From Hyaloperonospora brassicae (lineage: Eukaryota; Oomycota; Peronosporomycetes; Peronosporales; Peronosporaceae): 64,000 nucleotides of DNA. Shown here in pieces: positions 1-11,544 of this stretch. Made by a program: the position numbers and the translations under genes. Numbering within the stretch: position 1 is the first letter of the stretch; the number at the start of each line of letters is the position of its first letter. The stretch spans positions 1-64,000 of the forward strand of contig CANTFL010001463.1 of the NCBI GenBank assembly GCA_947650285.1, written 5' to 3'. The notes below the pieces were generated by a model. It saw only the letters and a program-made list of their open reading frames with translations. It had not been told where the DNA came from and did no database searches.

Positions 1-201
1 CGTTTTCTGGATATGGTCGCCGATTGATGGCTGGCTGGCGATTCCGTTGTTTATGAACTGAGAGTGTATGCTCGAAGGAGCCACAAGCAGGACGAACGGT
101 GGAGGTGTCAGTCTTTGCGTGGTGTTCGATGGCGACGCCTGTGATGTGGTGTATCGACATCCGTCTCGATGCGGTAGCCAGTCTCGACGGGGTAGTCACA
201 C

Positions 202-318
202 AGTATCGGTGACTGCGTTGCATATCGTTGACTGTGCTGCATATCGGTGACTGCGCTGCATATCGGTGACTGCGCTGCATATCGGTGACTGTGCTGTGTG
301 TCGGCGAGTGCGCCGCTG
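202..318. repeat. 19-bp minisatellite inside each array 1 unit
   Basis: About six head-to-tail copies of a 19-bp motif (CATATCGGTGACTGCGCTG, with G/T and C/T variants) decay at the right into TGTGTCGGCGAGTGCGCCG. It recurs at the same place in every unit (about 1891, 3580, 5268, 6958, 8651 and 10345). In the seventh unit one motif has lost 2 bp. The motif variants are permuted between units, so this block evolves faster than its surroundings. Confidence 0.85.
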
Positions 319-991
319 TGTGCTGACACGATCCTCGACCTGTGACGTTGACCGATATTGGTGGCGATGTTGTTGTGGGTCGACGATCTCAGTATGTGGT
401 GGCTTGGAAGTGGAATGCAAGGATCCTGCGATAGCATGTGTAATGGGCACGAAAAATACGATAGCATTTGTCTGGCTATGTGCTACAACAACGTATGGCG
501 ATCGCCAAACGTGAAAGAAGCGACGAAAGAGAGCAGCATGTTGGGATTTGATGCGGAACGTGTTGATCGAAACAAGCTGCTGTGAACGTGTCATTCTGAG
601 CGTATCAATCTGAGCGTGTGAATCGGACCGTACTGATCTGAGCTTGTTGGTCTGAGCCAATTGGTCTGAACGTGTTGATTTGAACGAGGCAGATGACTAT
701 TGATGGCAAAGGCTCGGCAGTATGCAGCAGTGAGGTTCCGCCGAGCTGAGCAGTACTACTAAAACGAAAGGTGGTCGAGTCTTCCGTCGACACGGCGTGT
801 CGAGACAAGTGGCGAGCAGACATACGACGAAGAGCCCCCCCCCCTCTCGCAAAGAAAAGCGAGTGTGGAGGTGCATGCTGATTTCTTTTCGCTCGACTTG
901 AGTGTCAGTCTTTTGTTCGGGTCTGTGCGTTCGTCCGTCTGAACGTGGCGCAGCATGTCAGCCAGCGTGATGTTTCCGAGAAGTGCGATGT

Positions 992-1360
992 CTACCATCC
1001 CCATCCGCGACCGTATCCACCGTGGCCGTATCCCCATCCACGGCCGTATCCACCCCAGGGACGTCCCCATCCATAGCCTCCCCAGCGACGCCCCCACCCC
1101 GGTCCTCCCCAGTACTCCTTGGACTTCTTGCCGTCGGCGTCGACCATGTCGGTGTGCTCCTTGTCCGCACGTGTAGCAGCAGCTGCAGCAGCCTCACGTG
1201 AAGTCGATTGTTCCTCGGTCGGGTTGGCCACAAGCGTGTCAGCGTTGGGTGCATCTGGCTCAAACGCGGCAAGTGCTCGAAGGGCCGACTGGTAGTCGGT
1301 GGCAGATACAACGCTTGCTACAGCGAGTGTCGCAGGGACGGCGAAAGCAGTGAACTTCAT
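992..1360 (-). CDS. Small secreted Gly/Trp/Tyr/Arg-rich protein, array 1 copy 1
   Basis: 122 residues, intronless, ATG at 1358-1360. Residues 1-20 form a clear signal peptide (MKFTAF, hydrophobic core, VSA before TD), so the product should enter the secretory pathway. Residues 21-77 are polar to acidic with an Ala-rich stretch (about 57-63). A Lys-Lys pair at 78-79 precedes a tail (84-122) made almost only of Gly, Trp, Tyr, Arg and Pro in repeats of the GYGRGWG type. There is no cysteine and no RXLR motif. Such tails are typical of structural, adhesive or wall-associated proteins; that role is inference and I do not recognise the family. This copy has Glu at residue 56 and a silent GCA alanine codon near the signal-peptide end. 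Confidence 0.9.
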   Translation of the reverse strand: MKFTAFAVPATLAVASVVSATDYQSALRALAAFEPDAPNADTLVANPTEEQSTSREAAAAAATRADKEHTDMVDADGKKSKEYWGGPGWGRRWGGYGWGRPWGGYGRGWGYGHGGYGRGWGW

Positions 1361-1431
1361 GGTGAGTTGTTCAGTTGGTTGGGTCAGGTGCTCGCTCGTT
1401 CACTTCGTGTGGCGGAGCCGTGGTAAGTCGC

Positions 1432-1491
1432 TCAGTGAGTGAGTGAAGAAGTGAGTGAGTGAGTGAGCAGTGGGTGAGTGAGAGAGAGGGT
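1432..1491. repeat. TGAG microsatellite upstream of the array 1 genes (possible start-site region)
   Basis: Runs of GTGAGTGAGT lie 70-130 bp upstream of the minus-strand ATG. Read on the gene's strand it is a CACT repeat. It contains TCACTTC, which fits the loose oomycete initiator pattern YCAYTYY. The tract is one 4-bp unit longer before copies 5 and 6 and is missing before copy 7. The repeat is seen directly; a role in transcription start is inference. Confidence 0.5.
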
Positions 1492-2679
1492 GAATGGGGT
1501 CGATGGACAATCTAGTGGGTGGACTGGTGTTGCGACAAGTGGGCGGTCATGTCGCGTCATGTTGATTGGTTGCTTCAATTGATTGTGTTGATCGAGTTGA
1601 TGGCCGAAACGTCCGCGTGTGGTACTTCGATCGCGTTTCCCGTCACGAGCGTGGAAAGAAAGCTCGAGCAAGGTCTGAGTCGCACCGTTCGTTTTCTGGA
1701 TATGGTCGCCGATTGATGGCTGGCTGGCGATTCCGTTGTTTATGAACTGAGAGTGTATGCTCGAAGGAGCCACAAGCAGGACGAACGGTGGAGGTGTCAG
1801 TCTTTGCGTGGTGTTCGATGGCGACGCCTGTGATGTGGTGTATCGACATCCGTCTCGATGCGGTAGCCAGTCTCGACGGGGTAGTCACACAGTATCGGTG
1901 ACTGCGTTGCATATCGTTGACTGTGCTGCATATCGGTGACTGCGCTGCATATCGGTGACTGTGCTGCATATCGGTGACTGTGCTGTGTGTCGGCGAGTGC
2001 GCCGCTGTGTGCTGACACGATCCTCGACCTGTGACGTTGACCGATATTGGTGGCGATGTTGTTGTGGGTCGACGATCTCAGTATGTGGTGGCTTGGAAGT
2101 GGAATGCAAGGATCCTGCGATAGCATGTGTAATGGGCACGAAAAATACGATAGCATTTGTCTGGCTATGTGCTACAACAACGTATGGCGATCGCCAAACG
2201 TGAAAGAAGCGACGAAAGAGAGCAGCATGTTGGGATTTGATGCGGAACGTGTTGATCGAAACAAGCTGCTGTGAACGTGTCATTCTGAGCGTATCAATCT
2301 GAGCGTGTGAATCGGACCGTACTGATCTGAGCTTGTTGGTCTGAGCCAATTGGTCTGAACGTGTTGATTTGAACGAGGCAGATGACTATTGATGGCAAAG
2401 GCTCGGCAGTATGCAGCAGTGAGGTTCCGCCGAGCTGAGCAGTACTACTAAAACGAAAGGTGGTCGAGTCTTCCGTCGACACGGCGTGTCGAGACAAGTG
2501 GCGAGCAGACATACGACGAAGAGCCCCCCCCCTCTCGCAAAGAAAAGCGAGTGTGGAGGTGCATGCTGATTTCTTTTCGCTCGACTTGAGTGTCAGTCTT
2601 TTGTTCGGGTCTGTGCGTTCGTCCGTCTGAACGTGGCGCAGCATGTCAGCCAGCGTGATGTTTCCGAGAAGTGCGATGT

Positions 2680-3048
2680 CTACCATCCCCATCCGCGACC
2701 GTATCCACCGTGGCCGTATCCCCATCCACGGCCGTATCCACCCCAGGGACGTCCCCATCCATAGCCTCCCCAGCGACGCCCCCACCCCGGTCCTCCCCAG
2801 TACTCCTTGGACTTCTTGCCGTCGGCGTCGACCATGTCGGTGTGCTCCTTGTCCGCACGTGTAGCAGCAGCTGCAGCAGCCTGACGTGAAGTCGATTGTT
2901 CCTCGGTCGGGTTGGCCACAAGCGTGTCAGCGTTGGGTGCATCTGGCTCAAACGCGGCAAGTGCTCGAAGGGCCGACTGGTAGTCGGTGGCAGATACAAC
3001 GCTAGCTACAGCGAGTGTCGCAGGGACGGCGAAAGCAGTGAACTTCAT
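2680..3048 (-). CDS. Small secreted Gly/Trp/Tyr/Arg-rich protein, array 1 copy 2
   Basis: Same 122-residue product as the copy at 992-1360 apart from Gln instead of Glu at residue 56. The alanine codon near the end of the signal peptide is GCT (silent), creating GCTAGC. Upstream sequence, including the TGAG microsatellite, is complete. Confidence 0.9.
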   Translation of the reverse strand: MKFTAFAVPATLAVASVVSATDYQSALRALAAFEPDAPNADTLVANPTEEQSTSRQAAAAAATRADKEHTDMVDADGKKSKEYWGGPGWGRRWGGYGWGRPWGGYGRGWGYGHGGYGRGWGW

Positions 3049-4365
3049 GGTGAGTTGTTCAGTTGGTTGGGTCAGGTGCTCGCTCGTTCACTTCGTGTGG
3101 CGGAGCCGTGGTAAGTCGCTCAGTGAGTGAGTGAAGAAGTGAGTGAGTGAGTGAGCAGTGGGTGAGTGAGAGAGAGGGTGAATGGGGTCGATGGACAATC
3201 TAGTGGGTGGACTGGTGTTGCGACAAGTGGGTGGTCATGTCGCGTCATGTTGATTGGTTGCTTCAATTGATTGTGTTGATCGAGTTGATGGCCGAAACGT
3301 CCGCGTGTGGTACTTCGATCGCGTTTCCCGTCACGAGCGTGGAAAGAAAGCTCGAGCAAGGTCTGAGTCGCACCGTTCGTTTTCTGGATATGGTCGCCGA
3401 TTGATGGCTGGCTGGCGATTCCGTTGTTTATGAACTGAGAGTGTATGCTCGAAGGAGCCACAAGCAGGACGAACGGTGGAGGTGTCAGTCTTTGCGTGGT
3501 GATCGATGGCGACGCCTGTGATGTGGTGTATCGACATCCGTCTCGATGCGGTAGCCAGTCTCGACGGGGTAGTCACACAGTATCGGTGACTGCGTTGCAT
3601 ATCGGTGACTGTGCTGCATATCGTTGACTGCGCTGCATATCGGTGACTGTGCTGCATATCGGTGACTGTGCTGTGTGTCGGCGAGTGCGCCGCTGTGTGC
3701 TGACACGATCCTCGACCTGTGACGTTGACCGATATTGGTGGCGATGTTGTTGTGGGTCGACGATCTCAGTATGTGGTGGCTTGGAAGTGGAATGCAAGGA
3801 TCCTGCGATAGCATGTGTAATGGGCACGAAAAATACGATAGCATTTGTCTGGCTATGTGCTACAACAACGTATGGCGATCGCCAAACGTGAAAGAAGCGA
3901 CGAAAGAGAGCAGCATGTTGGGATTTGATGCGGAACGTGTTGATCGAAACAAGCTGCTGTGAACGTGTCATTCTGAGCGTATCAATCTGAGCGTGTGAAT
4001 CGGACCGTACTGATCTGAGCTTGTTGGTCTGAGCCAATTGGTCTGAACGTGTTGATTTGAACGAGGCAGATGACTATTGATGGCAAAGGCTCGGCAGTAT
4101 GCAGCAGTGAGGTTCCGCCGAGCTGAGCAGTACTACTAAAACGAAAGGTGGTCGAGTCTTCCGTCGACACGGCGTGTCGAGACAAGTGGCGAGCAGACAT
4201 ACGACGAAGAGCCCCCCCTCTCGCAAAGAAAAGCGAGTGTGGAGGTGCATGCTGATTTCTTTTCGCTCGACTTGAGTGTCAGTCTTTTGTTCGGGTCTGT
4301 GCGTTCGTCCGTCTGAACGTGGCGCAGCATGTCAGCCAGCGTGATGTTTCCGAGAAGTGCGATGT

Positions 4366-4734
4366 CTACCATCCCCATCCGCGACCGTATCCACCGTGGC
4401 CGTATCCCCATCCACGGCCGTATCCACCCCAGGGACGTCCCCATCCATAGCCTCCCCAGCGACGCCCCCACCCCGGTCCTCCCCAGTACTCCTTGGACTT
4501 CTTGCCGTCGGCGTCGACCATGTCGGTGTGCTCCTTGTCCGCACGTGTAGCAGCAGCTGCAGCAGCCTGACGTGAAGTCGATTGTTCCTCGGTCGGGTTG
4601 GCCACAAGCGTGTCAGCGTTGGGTGCATCTGGCTCAAACGCGGCAAGTGCTCGAAGGGCCGACTGGTAGTCGGTGGCAGATACAACGCTTGCTACAGCGA
4701 GTGTCGCAGGGACGGCGAAAGCAGTGAACTTCAT
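4366..4734 (-). CDS. Small secreted Gly/Trp/Tyr/Arg-rich protein, array 1 copy 3
   Basis: Gln at residue 56 combined with the GCA silent variant, a different combination from copy 2. The downstream poly-C run is the shortest in the array (7 C). Confidence 0.9.
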   Translation of the reverse strand: MKFTAFAVPATLAVASVVSATDYQSALRALAAFEPDAPNADTLVANPTEEQSTSRQAAAAAATRADKEHTDMVDADGKKSKEYWGGPGWGRRWGGYGWGRPWGGYGRGWGYGHGGYGRGWGW

Positions 4735-6055
4735 GGTGAGTTGTTCAGTTGGTTGGGTCAGGTGCTCGCTCGTTCACTTCGTGTGGCGGAGCCGTGGTAA
4801 GTCGCTCAGTGAGTGAGTGAAGAAGTGAGTGAGTGAGTGAGCAGTGGGTGAGTGAGAGAGAGGGTGAATGGGGTCGATGGACAATCTAGTGGGTGGACTG
4901 GTGTTGCGACAAGTGGGTGGTCATGTCGCGTCATGTTGATTGGTTGCTTCAATTGATTGTGTTGATCGAGTTGATGGCCGAAACGTCCGCGTGTGGTACT
5001 TCGATCGCGTTTCCCGTCACGAGCGTGGAAAGAAAGCTCGAGCAAGGTCTGAGTCGCACCGTTCGTTTTCTGGATATGGTCGCCGATTGATGGCTGGCTG
5101 GCGATTCCGTTGTTTATGAACTGAGAGTGTATGCTCGAAGGAGGCCACAAGCAGGACGAACGGTGGAGGTGTCAGTCTTTGCGTGGTGTTCGATGGCGAC
5201 GCCTGTGATGTGGTGTATCGACATCCGTCTCGATGCAGTAGCCAGTCTCGACGGGGTAGTCACACAGTATCGGTGACTGCGTTGCATATCGTTGACTGTG
5301 CTGCATATCGTTGACTGCGCTGCATATCGGTGACTGCGCTGCATATCGGTGACTGTGCTGTGTGTCGGCGAGTGCGCCGCTGTGTGCTGACACGATCCTC
5401 GACCTGTGACGTTGACCGATATTGGTGGCGATGTTGTTGTGGGTCGACGATCTCAGTATGTGGTGGCTTGGAAGTGGAATGCAAGGATCCTGCGATAGCA
5501 TGTGTAATGGGCACGAAAAATACGATAGCATTTGTCTGGCTATGTGCTACAACAACGTATGGCGATCGCCAAACGTGAAAGAAGCGACGAAAGAGAGCAG
5601 CATGTTGGGATTTGATGCGGAACGTGTTGATCGAAACAAGCTGCTGTGAACGTGTCATTCTGAGCGTATCAATCTGAGCGTGTGAATCGGACCGTACTGA
5701 TCTGAGCTTGTTGGTCTGAGCCAATTGGTCTGAACGTGTTGATTTGAACGAGGCAGATGACTATTGATGGCAAAGGCTCGGCAGTATGCAGCAGTGAGGT
5801 TCCGCCGAGCTGAGCAGTACTACTAAAACGAAAGGTGGTCGAGTCTTCCGTCGACACGGCGTGTCGAGACAAGTGGCGAGCAGACATACGACGAAGAGCC
5901 CCCCCCCCTCTCGCAAAGAAAAGCGAGTGTGGAGGTGCATGCTGATTTCTTTTCGCTCGACTTGAGTGTCAGTCTTTTGTTCGGGTCTGTGCGTTCGTCC
6001 GTCTGAACGTGGCGCAGCATGTCAGCCAGCGTGATGTTTCCGAGAAGTGCGATGT

Positions 6056-6424
6056 CTACCATCCCCATCCGCGACCGTATCCACCGTGGCCGTATCCCCA
6101 TCCACGGCCGTATCCACCCCAGGGACGTCCCCATCCATAGCCTCCCCAGCGACGCCCCCACCCCGGTCCTCCCCAGTACTCCTTGGACTTCTTGCCGTCG
6201 GCGTCGACCATGTCGGTGTGCTCCTTGTCCGCACGTGTAGCAGCAGCTGCAGCAGCCTGACGTGAAGTCGATTGTTCCTCGGTCGGGTTGGCCACAAGCG
6301 TGTCAGCGTTGGGTGCATCTGGCTCAAACGCGGCAAGTGCTCGAAGGGCCGACTGGTAGTCGGTGGCAGATACAACGCTAGCTACAGCGAGTGTCGCAGG
6401 GACGGCGAAAGCAGTGAACTTCAT
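6056..6424 (-). CDS. Small secreted Gly/Trp/Tyr/Arg-rich protein, array 1 copy 4
   Basis: Gln at residue 56 with the GCT silent variant, like copy 2. The reading frame is intact and the upstream region complete; upstream there is a base change (AAGTTG for AAGTCG) shared with copy 5. Confidence 0.9.
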   Translation of the reverse strand: MKFTAFAVPATLAVASVVSATDYQSALRALAAFEPDAPNADTLVANPTEEQSTSRQAAAAAATRADKEHTDMVDADGKKSKEYWGGPGWGRRWGGYGWGRPWGGYGRGWGYGHGGYGRGWGW

Positions 6425-7744
6425 GGTGAGTTGTTCAGTTGGTTGGGTCAGGTGCTCGCTCGTTCACTTCGTGTGGCGGAGCCGTGGTAAGTTGCTCAGT
6501 GAGTGAGTGAAGAAGTGAGTGAGTGAGTGAGCAGTGGGTGAGTGAGAGAGAGGGTGAATGGGGTCGATGGACAATCTAGTGGGTGGACTGGTGTTGCGAC
6601 AAGTGGGTGGTCATGTCGCGTCATGTTGATTGGTTGCTTCAATTGATTGTGTTGATCGAGTTGATGGCCGAAACGTCCGCGTGTGGTACTTCGATCGCGT
6701 TTCCCGTCACGAGCGTGGAAAGAAAGCTCGAGCAAGGTCTGAGTCGCACCGTTCGTTTTCTGGATATGGTCGCCGATTGATGGCTGGCTGGCGATTCCGT
6801 TGTTTATGAACTGAGAGTGTATGCTCGAAGGAGGCCACAAGCAGGACGAACGGTGGAGGTGTCAGTCTTTGCGTGGTGATCGATGGCGACGCCTGTGATG
6901 TGGTGTATCGACATCCGTCTCGATGCGGTAGCCAGTCTCGACGGGGTAGTCACACAGTATCGGTGACTGCGTTGCATATCGTTGACTGTGCTGCATATCG
7001 GTGACTGCGCTGCATATCGGTGACTGCGCTGCATATCGGTGACTGTGCTGTGTGTCGGCGAGTGCGCCGCTGTGTGCTGACACGATCCTCGACCTGTGAC
7101 GTTGACCGATATTGGTGGCGATGTTGTTGTGGGTCGACGATCTCAGTATGTGGTGGCTTGGAAGTGGAATGCAAGGATCCTGCGATAGCATGTGTAATGG
7201 GCACGAAAAATACGATAGCATTTGTCTGGCTATGTGCTACAACAACGTATGGCGATCGCCAAACGTGAAAGAAGCGACGAAAGAGAGCAGCATGTTGGGA
7301 TTTGATGCGGAACGTGTTGATCGAAACAAGCTGCTGTGAACGTGTCATTCTGAGCGTATCAATCTGAGCGTGTGAATCGGACCGTACTGATCTGAGCTTG
7401 TTGGTCTGAGCCAATTGGTCTGAACGTGTTGATTTGAACGAGGCAGATGACTATTGATGGCAAAGGCTCGGCAGTATGCAGCAGTGAGGTTCCGCCGAGC
7501 TGAGCAGTACTACTAAAACGAAAGGTGGTCGAGTCTTCCGTCGACACGGCGTGTCGAGACAAGTGGCGAGCAGACATACGACGAAGAGCCCCCCCCCTCT
7601 CGCAAAGAAAAGCGAGTGTGGAGGTGCATGCTGATTTCTTTTCGCTCGACTTGAGTGTCAGTCTTTTGTTCGGGTCTGTGCGTTCGTCCGTCTGAACGTG
7701 GCGCAGCATGTCAGCCAGCGTGATGTTTCCGAGAAGTGCGATGT

Positions 7745-8113
7745 CTACCATCCCCATCCGCGACCGTATCCACCGTGGCCGTATCCCCATCCACGGCCGT
7801 ATCCACCCCAGGGACGTCCCCATCCATAGCCTCCCCAGCGACGCCCCCACCCCGGTCCTCCCCAGTACTCCTTGGACTTCTTGCCGTCGGCGTCGACCAT
7901 GTCGGTGTGCTCCTTGTCCGCACGTGTAGCAGCAGCTGCAGCAGCCTCACGTGAAGTCGATTGTTCCTCGGTCGGGTTGGCCACAAGCGTGTCAGCGTTG
8001 GGTGCATCTGGCTCAAACGCGGCAAGTGCTCGAAGGGCCGACTGGTAGTCGGTGGCAGATACAACGCTAGCTACAGCGAGTGTCGCAGGGACGGCGAAAG
8101 CAGTGAACTTCAT
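7745..8113 (-). CDS. Small secreted Gly/Trp/Tyr/Arg-rich protein, array 1 copy 5
   Basis: Glu at residue 56 with the GCT silent variant. The upstream TGAG microsatellite has one extra 4-bp repeat compared with copies 1-4, a feature shared only with copy 6. Confidence 0.9.
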   Translation of the reverse strand: MKFTAFAVPATLAVASVVSATDYQSALRALAAFEPDAPNADTLVANPTEEQSTSREAAAAAATRADKEHTDMVDADGKKSKEYWGGPGWGRRWGGYGWGRPWGGYGRGWGYGHGGYGRGWGW

Positions 8114-9438
8114 GGTGAGTTGTTCAGTTGGTTGGGTCAGGTGCTCGCTCGTTCACTTCGTGTGGCGGAGCCGTGGTAAGTTGCTCAGTGAGTGAGTGAA
8201 GAAGTGAGTGAGTGAGTGAGTGAGCAGTGGGTGAGTGAGAGAGAGGGTGAATGGGGTCGATGGACAATCTAGTGGGTGGACTGGTGTTGCGACAAGTGGG
8301 TGGTCATGTCGCGTCATGTTGATTGGTTGCTTCAATTGATTGTGTTGATCGAGTTGATGGCCGAAACGTCCGCGTGTGGTACTTCGATCGCGTTTCCCGT
8401 CACGAGCGTGGAAAGAAAGCTCGAGCAAGGTCTGAGTCGCACCGTTCGTTTTCTGGATATGGTCGCCGATTGATGGCTGGCTGGCGATTCCGTTGTTTAT
8501 GAACTGAGAGTGTATGCTCGAAGGAGGCCACAAGCAGGACGAACGGTGGAGGTGTCAGTCTTTGCGTGGTGATCGATGGCGACGCCTGTGATGTGGTGTA
8601 TCGACATCCGTCTCGATGCGGTAGCCAGTCTCGACGGGGTAGTCACACAGTATCGGTGACTGCGTTGCATATCGTTGACTGTGCTGCATATCGGTGACTG
8701 CGCTGCATATCGGTGACTGCGCTGCATATCGGTGACTGTGCTGTGTGTCGGCGAGTGCGCCGCTGTGTGCTGACACGATCCTCGACCTGTGACGTTGACC
8801 GATATTGGTGGCGATGTTGTTGTGGGTCGACGATCTCAGTATGTGGTGGCTTGGAAGTGGAATGCAAGGATCCTGCGATAGCATGTGTAATGGGCACGAA
8901 AAATACGATAGCATTTGTCTGGCTATGTGCTACAACAACGTATGGCGATCGCCAAACGTGAAAGAAGCGACGAAAGAGAGCAGCATGTTGGGATTTGATG
9001 CGGAACGTGTTGATCGAAACAAGCTGCTGTGAACGTGTCATTCTGAGCGTATCAATCTGAGCGTGTGAATCGGACCGTACTGATCTGAGCTTGTTGGTCT
9101 GAGCCAATTGGTCTGAACGTGTTGATTTGAACGAGGCAGATGACTATTGATGGCAAAGGCTCGGCAGTATGCAGCAGTGAGGTTCCGCCGAGCTGAGCAG
9201 TACTACTAAAACGAAAGGTGGTCGAGTCTTCCGTCGACACGGCGTGTCGAGACAAGTGGCGAGCAGACATACGACGAAGAGCCCCTCCCCCTCTCGCAAA
9301 GAAAAGCGAGTGTGGAGGTGCATGCTGATTTCTTTTCGCTCGACTTGAGTGTCAGTCTTTTGTTCGGGTCTGTGCGTTCGTCCGTCTGAACGTGGCGCAG
9401 CATGTCAGCCAGCGTGATGTTTCCGAGAAGTGCGATGT

Positions 9439-9807
9439 CTACCATCCCCATCCGCGACCGTATCCACCGTGGCCGTATCCCCATCCACGGCCGTATCCAC
9501 CCCAGGGACGTCCCCATCCATAGCCTCCCCAGCGACGCCCCCACCCCGGTCCTCCCCAGTACTCCTTGGACTTCTTGCCGTCGGCGTCGACCATGTCGGT
9601 GTGCTCCTTGTCCGCACGTGTAGCAGCAGCTGCAGCAGCCTCACGTGAAGTCGATTGTTCCTCGGTCGGGTTGGCCACAAGCGTGTCAGCGTTGGGTGCA
9701 TCTGGCTCAAACGCGGCAAGTGCTCGAAGGGCCGACTGGTAGTCGGTGGCAGATACAACGCTAGCTACAGCGAGTGTCGCAGGGACGGCGAAAGCAGTGA
9801 ACTTCAT
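9439..9807 (-). CDS. Small secreted Gly/Trp/Tyr/Arg-rich protein, array 1 copy 6
   Basis: Glu at residue 56 with the GCT silent variant, the same coding haplotype as copy 5. The poly-C tract downstream is interrupted by a T (9285-9294 area), which is unique in the array. The TGAG tract is expanded as in copy 5. Confidence 0.9.
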   Translation of the reverse strand: MKFTAFAVPATLAVASVVSATDYQSALRALAAFEPDAPNADTLVANPTEEQSTSREAAAAAATRADKEHTDMVDADGKKSKEYWGGPGWGRRWGGYGWGRPWGGYGRGWGYGHGGYGRGWGW

Positions 9808-11131
9808 GGTGAGTTGTTCAGTTGGTTGGGTCAGGTGCTCGCTCGTTCACTTCGTGTGGCGGAGCCGTGGTAAGTCGCTCAGTGAGTGAGTGAAGAAGTG
9901 AGTGAGTGAGTGAGTGAGCAGTGGGTGAGTGAGAGAGAGGGTGAATGGGGTCGATGGACAATCTAGTGGGTGGACTGGTGTTGCGACAAGTGGGTGGTCA
10001 TGTCGCGTCATGTTGATTGGTTGCTTCAATTGATTGTGTTGATCGAGTTGATGGCCGAAACGTCCGCGTGTGGTACTTCGATCGCGTTTCCCGTCACGAG
10101 CGTGGAAAGAAAGCTCGAGCAAGGTCTGAGTCGCACCGTTCGTTTTCTGGATATGGTCGCCGATTGATGGCTGGCTGGCGATTCCGTTGTTTATGAACTG
10201 AGAGTGTATGCTCGAAGGAGGCCACAAGCAGGACGAACGGTGGAGGTGTCAGTCTTTGCGTGGTGATCGATGGCGACGCCTGTGATGTGGTGTATCGACA
10301 TCCGTCTCGATGCGGTAGCCAGTCTCGACGGGGGAGTCACACAGTATCGGTGACTGCGTTGCATATCGTTGACTGTGCTGCATATCGGTGACTGCGCTGC
10401 ATATCGGTGACTGCTGCATATCGGTGACTGTGCTGTGTGTCGGCGAGTGCGCCGCTGTGTGCTGACACGATCCTCGACCTGTGACGTTGACCGATATTGG
10501 TGGCGATGTTGTTGTGGGTCGACGATCTCAGTATGTGGTGGCTTGGAAGTGGAATGCAAGGATCCTGCGATAGCATGTGTAATGGGCACGAAAAATACGA
10601 TAGCATTTGTCTGGCTATGTGCTACAACAACGTATGGCGATCGCCAAACGTGAAAGAAGCGACGAAAGAGAGCAGCATGTTGGGATTTGATGCGGAACGT
10701 GTTGATCGAAACAAGCTGCTGTGAACGTGTCATTCTGAGCGTATCAATCTGAGCGTGTGAATCGGACCGTACTGATCTGAGCTTGTTGGTCTGAGCCAAT
10801 TGGTCTGAACGTGTTGATTTGAACGAGGCAGATGACTATTGATGGCAAAGGCTCGGCAGTATGCAGCAGTGAGGTTCCGCCGAGCTGAGCAGTACTACTA
10901 AAACGAAAGGTGGTCGAGTCTTCCGTCGACACGGCGTGTCGAGACAAGTGGCGAGCAGACATACGACGAAGAGCCCCCCCCCCCTCTCGCAAAGAAAAGC
11001 GAGTGTGGAGGTGCATGCTGATTTCTTTTCGCTCGACTTGAGTGTCAGTCTTTTGTTCGGGTCTGTGCGTTCGTCCGTCTGAACGTGGCGCAGCATGTCA
11101 GCCAGCGTGATGTTTCCGAGAAGTGCGATGT

Positions 11132-11500
11132 CTACCATCCCCATCCGCGACCGTATCCACCGTGGCCGTATCCCCATCCACGGCCGTATCCACCCCAGGG
11201 ACGTCCCCATCCATAGCCTCCCCAGCGACGCCCCCACCCCGGTCCTCCCCAGTACTCCTTGGACTTCTTGCCGTCGGCGTCGACCATGTCGGTGTGCTCC
11301 TTGTCCGCACGTGTAGCAGCAGCTGCAGCAGCCTGACGTGAAGTCGATTGTTCCTCGGTCGGGTTGGCCACAAGCGTGTCAGCGTTGGGTGCATCTGGCT
11401 CAAACGCGGCAAGTGCTCGAAGGGCCGACTGGTAGTCGGTGGCAGATACAACGCTTGCTACAGCGAGTGTCGCAGGGACGGCGAAAGCAGTGAACTTCAT
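11132..11500 (-). CDS. Small secreted Gly/Trp/Tyr/Arg-rich protein, array 1 edge copy 7
   Basis: Coding sequence intact (Gln at residue 56, GCA variant), but array homology ends at 11544, only about 44 bp upstream of the ATG (11498-11500). The TGAG tract and everything beyond it that precedes the other copies are replaced by LINE sequence. The gene may therefore have lost its promoter and be silent, or may be driven from the LINE side. It is a whole ORF with questionable expression. Confidence 0.8.
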   Translation of the reverse strand: MKFTAFAVPATLAVASVVSATDYQSALRALAAFEPDAPNADTLVANPTEEQSTSRQAAAAAATRADKEHTDMVDADGKKSKEYWGGPGWGRRWGGYGWGRPWGGYGRGWGYGHGGYGRGWGW

Positions 11501-11544
11501 GGTGAGTTGTTCAGTTGGTTGGGTCAGGTGCTCGCTCGTTCACT

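Larger units (their letters stand above)
1..11544. repeat. Tandem array 1: about 1.69-kb units, each with one secreted-protein gene
   Basis: The window opens inside the array. Base 1 matches bases 1690, 3378, 5064, 6754, 8447 and 10141, giving units of 1689, 1688, 1686, 1690, 1693 and 1694 bp. A seventh unit breaks off at 11544, where similarity stops abruptly next to LINE sequence. Units are nearly identical. They differ by single bases, by the length of a poly-C run (7 to 11 C; interrupted by T in the sixth) and by small changes in a 19-bp minisatellite and a TGAG microsatellite. Each unit holds one minus-strand gene of 122 codons; the other roughly 1.3 kb shows no second convincing gene. 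The near-identity is what unequal crossing-over or gene conversion would give. The left end lies outside the window, so total copy number is unknown. Confidence 0.97.

Noticed and set aside
196..660. A 154-codon minus-strand ORF present in every array 1 unit
   Set aside because: It runs through the 19-bp minisatellite, has no signal or domain, and its persistence only reflects copy identity. A 2-bp change in the seventh unit turns it into a 202-codon frame without harm.
759..1097. Minus-strand ORF of 111-163 codons overlapping the array 1 gene
   Set aside because: Its length changes with the poly-C tract in each unit and it is a shadow of the secreted-protein gene.
1..11544. CRISPR-like reading of the regularly spaced repeats
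   Set aside because: Units are 1.69 kb with genes inside and spacers are not unique; this is a eukaryotic tandem gene array.
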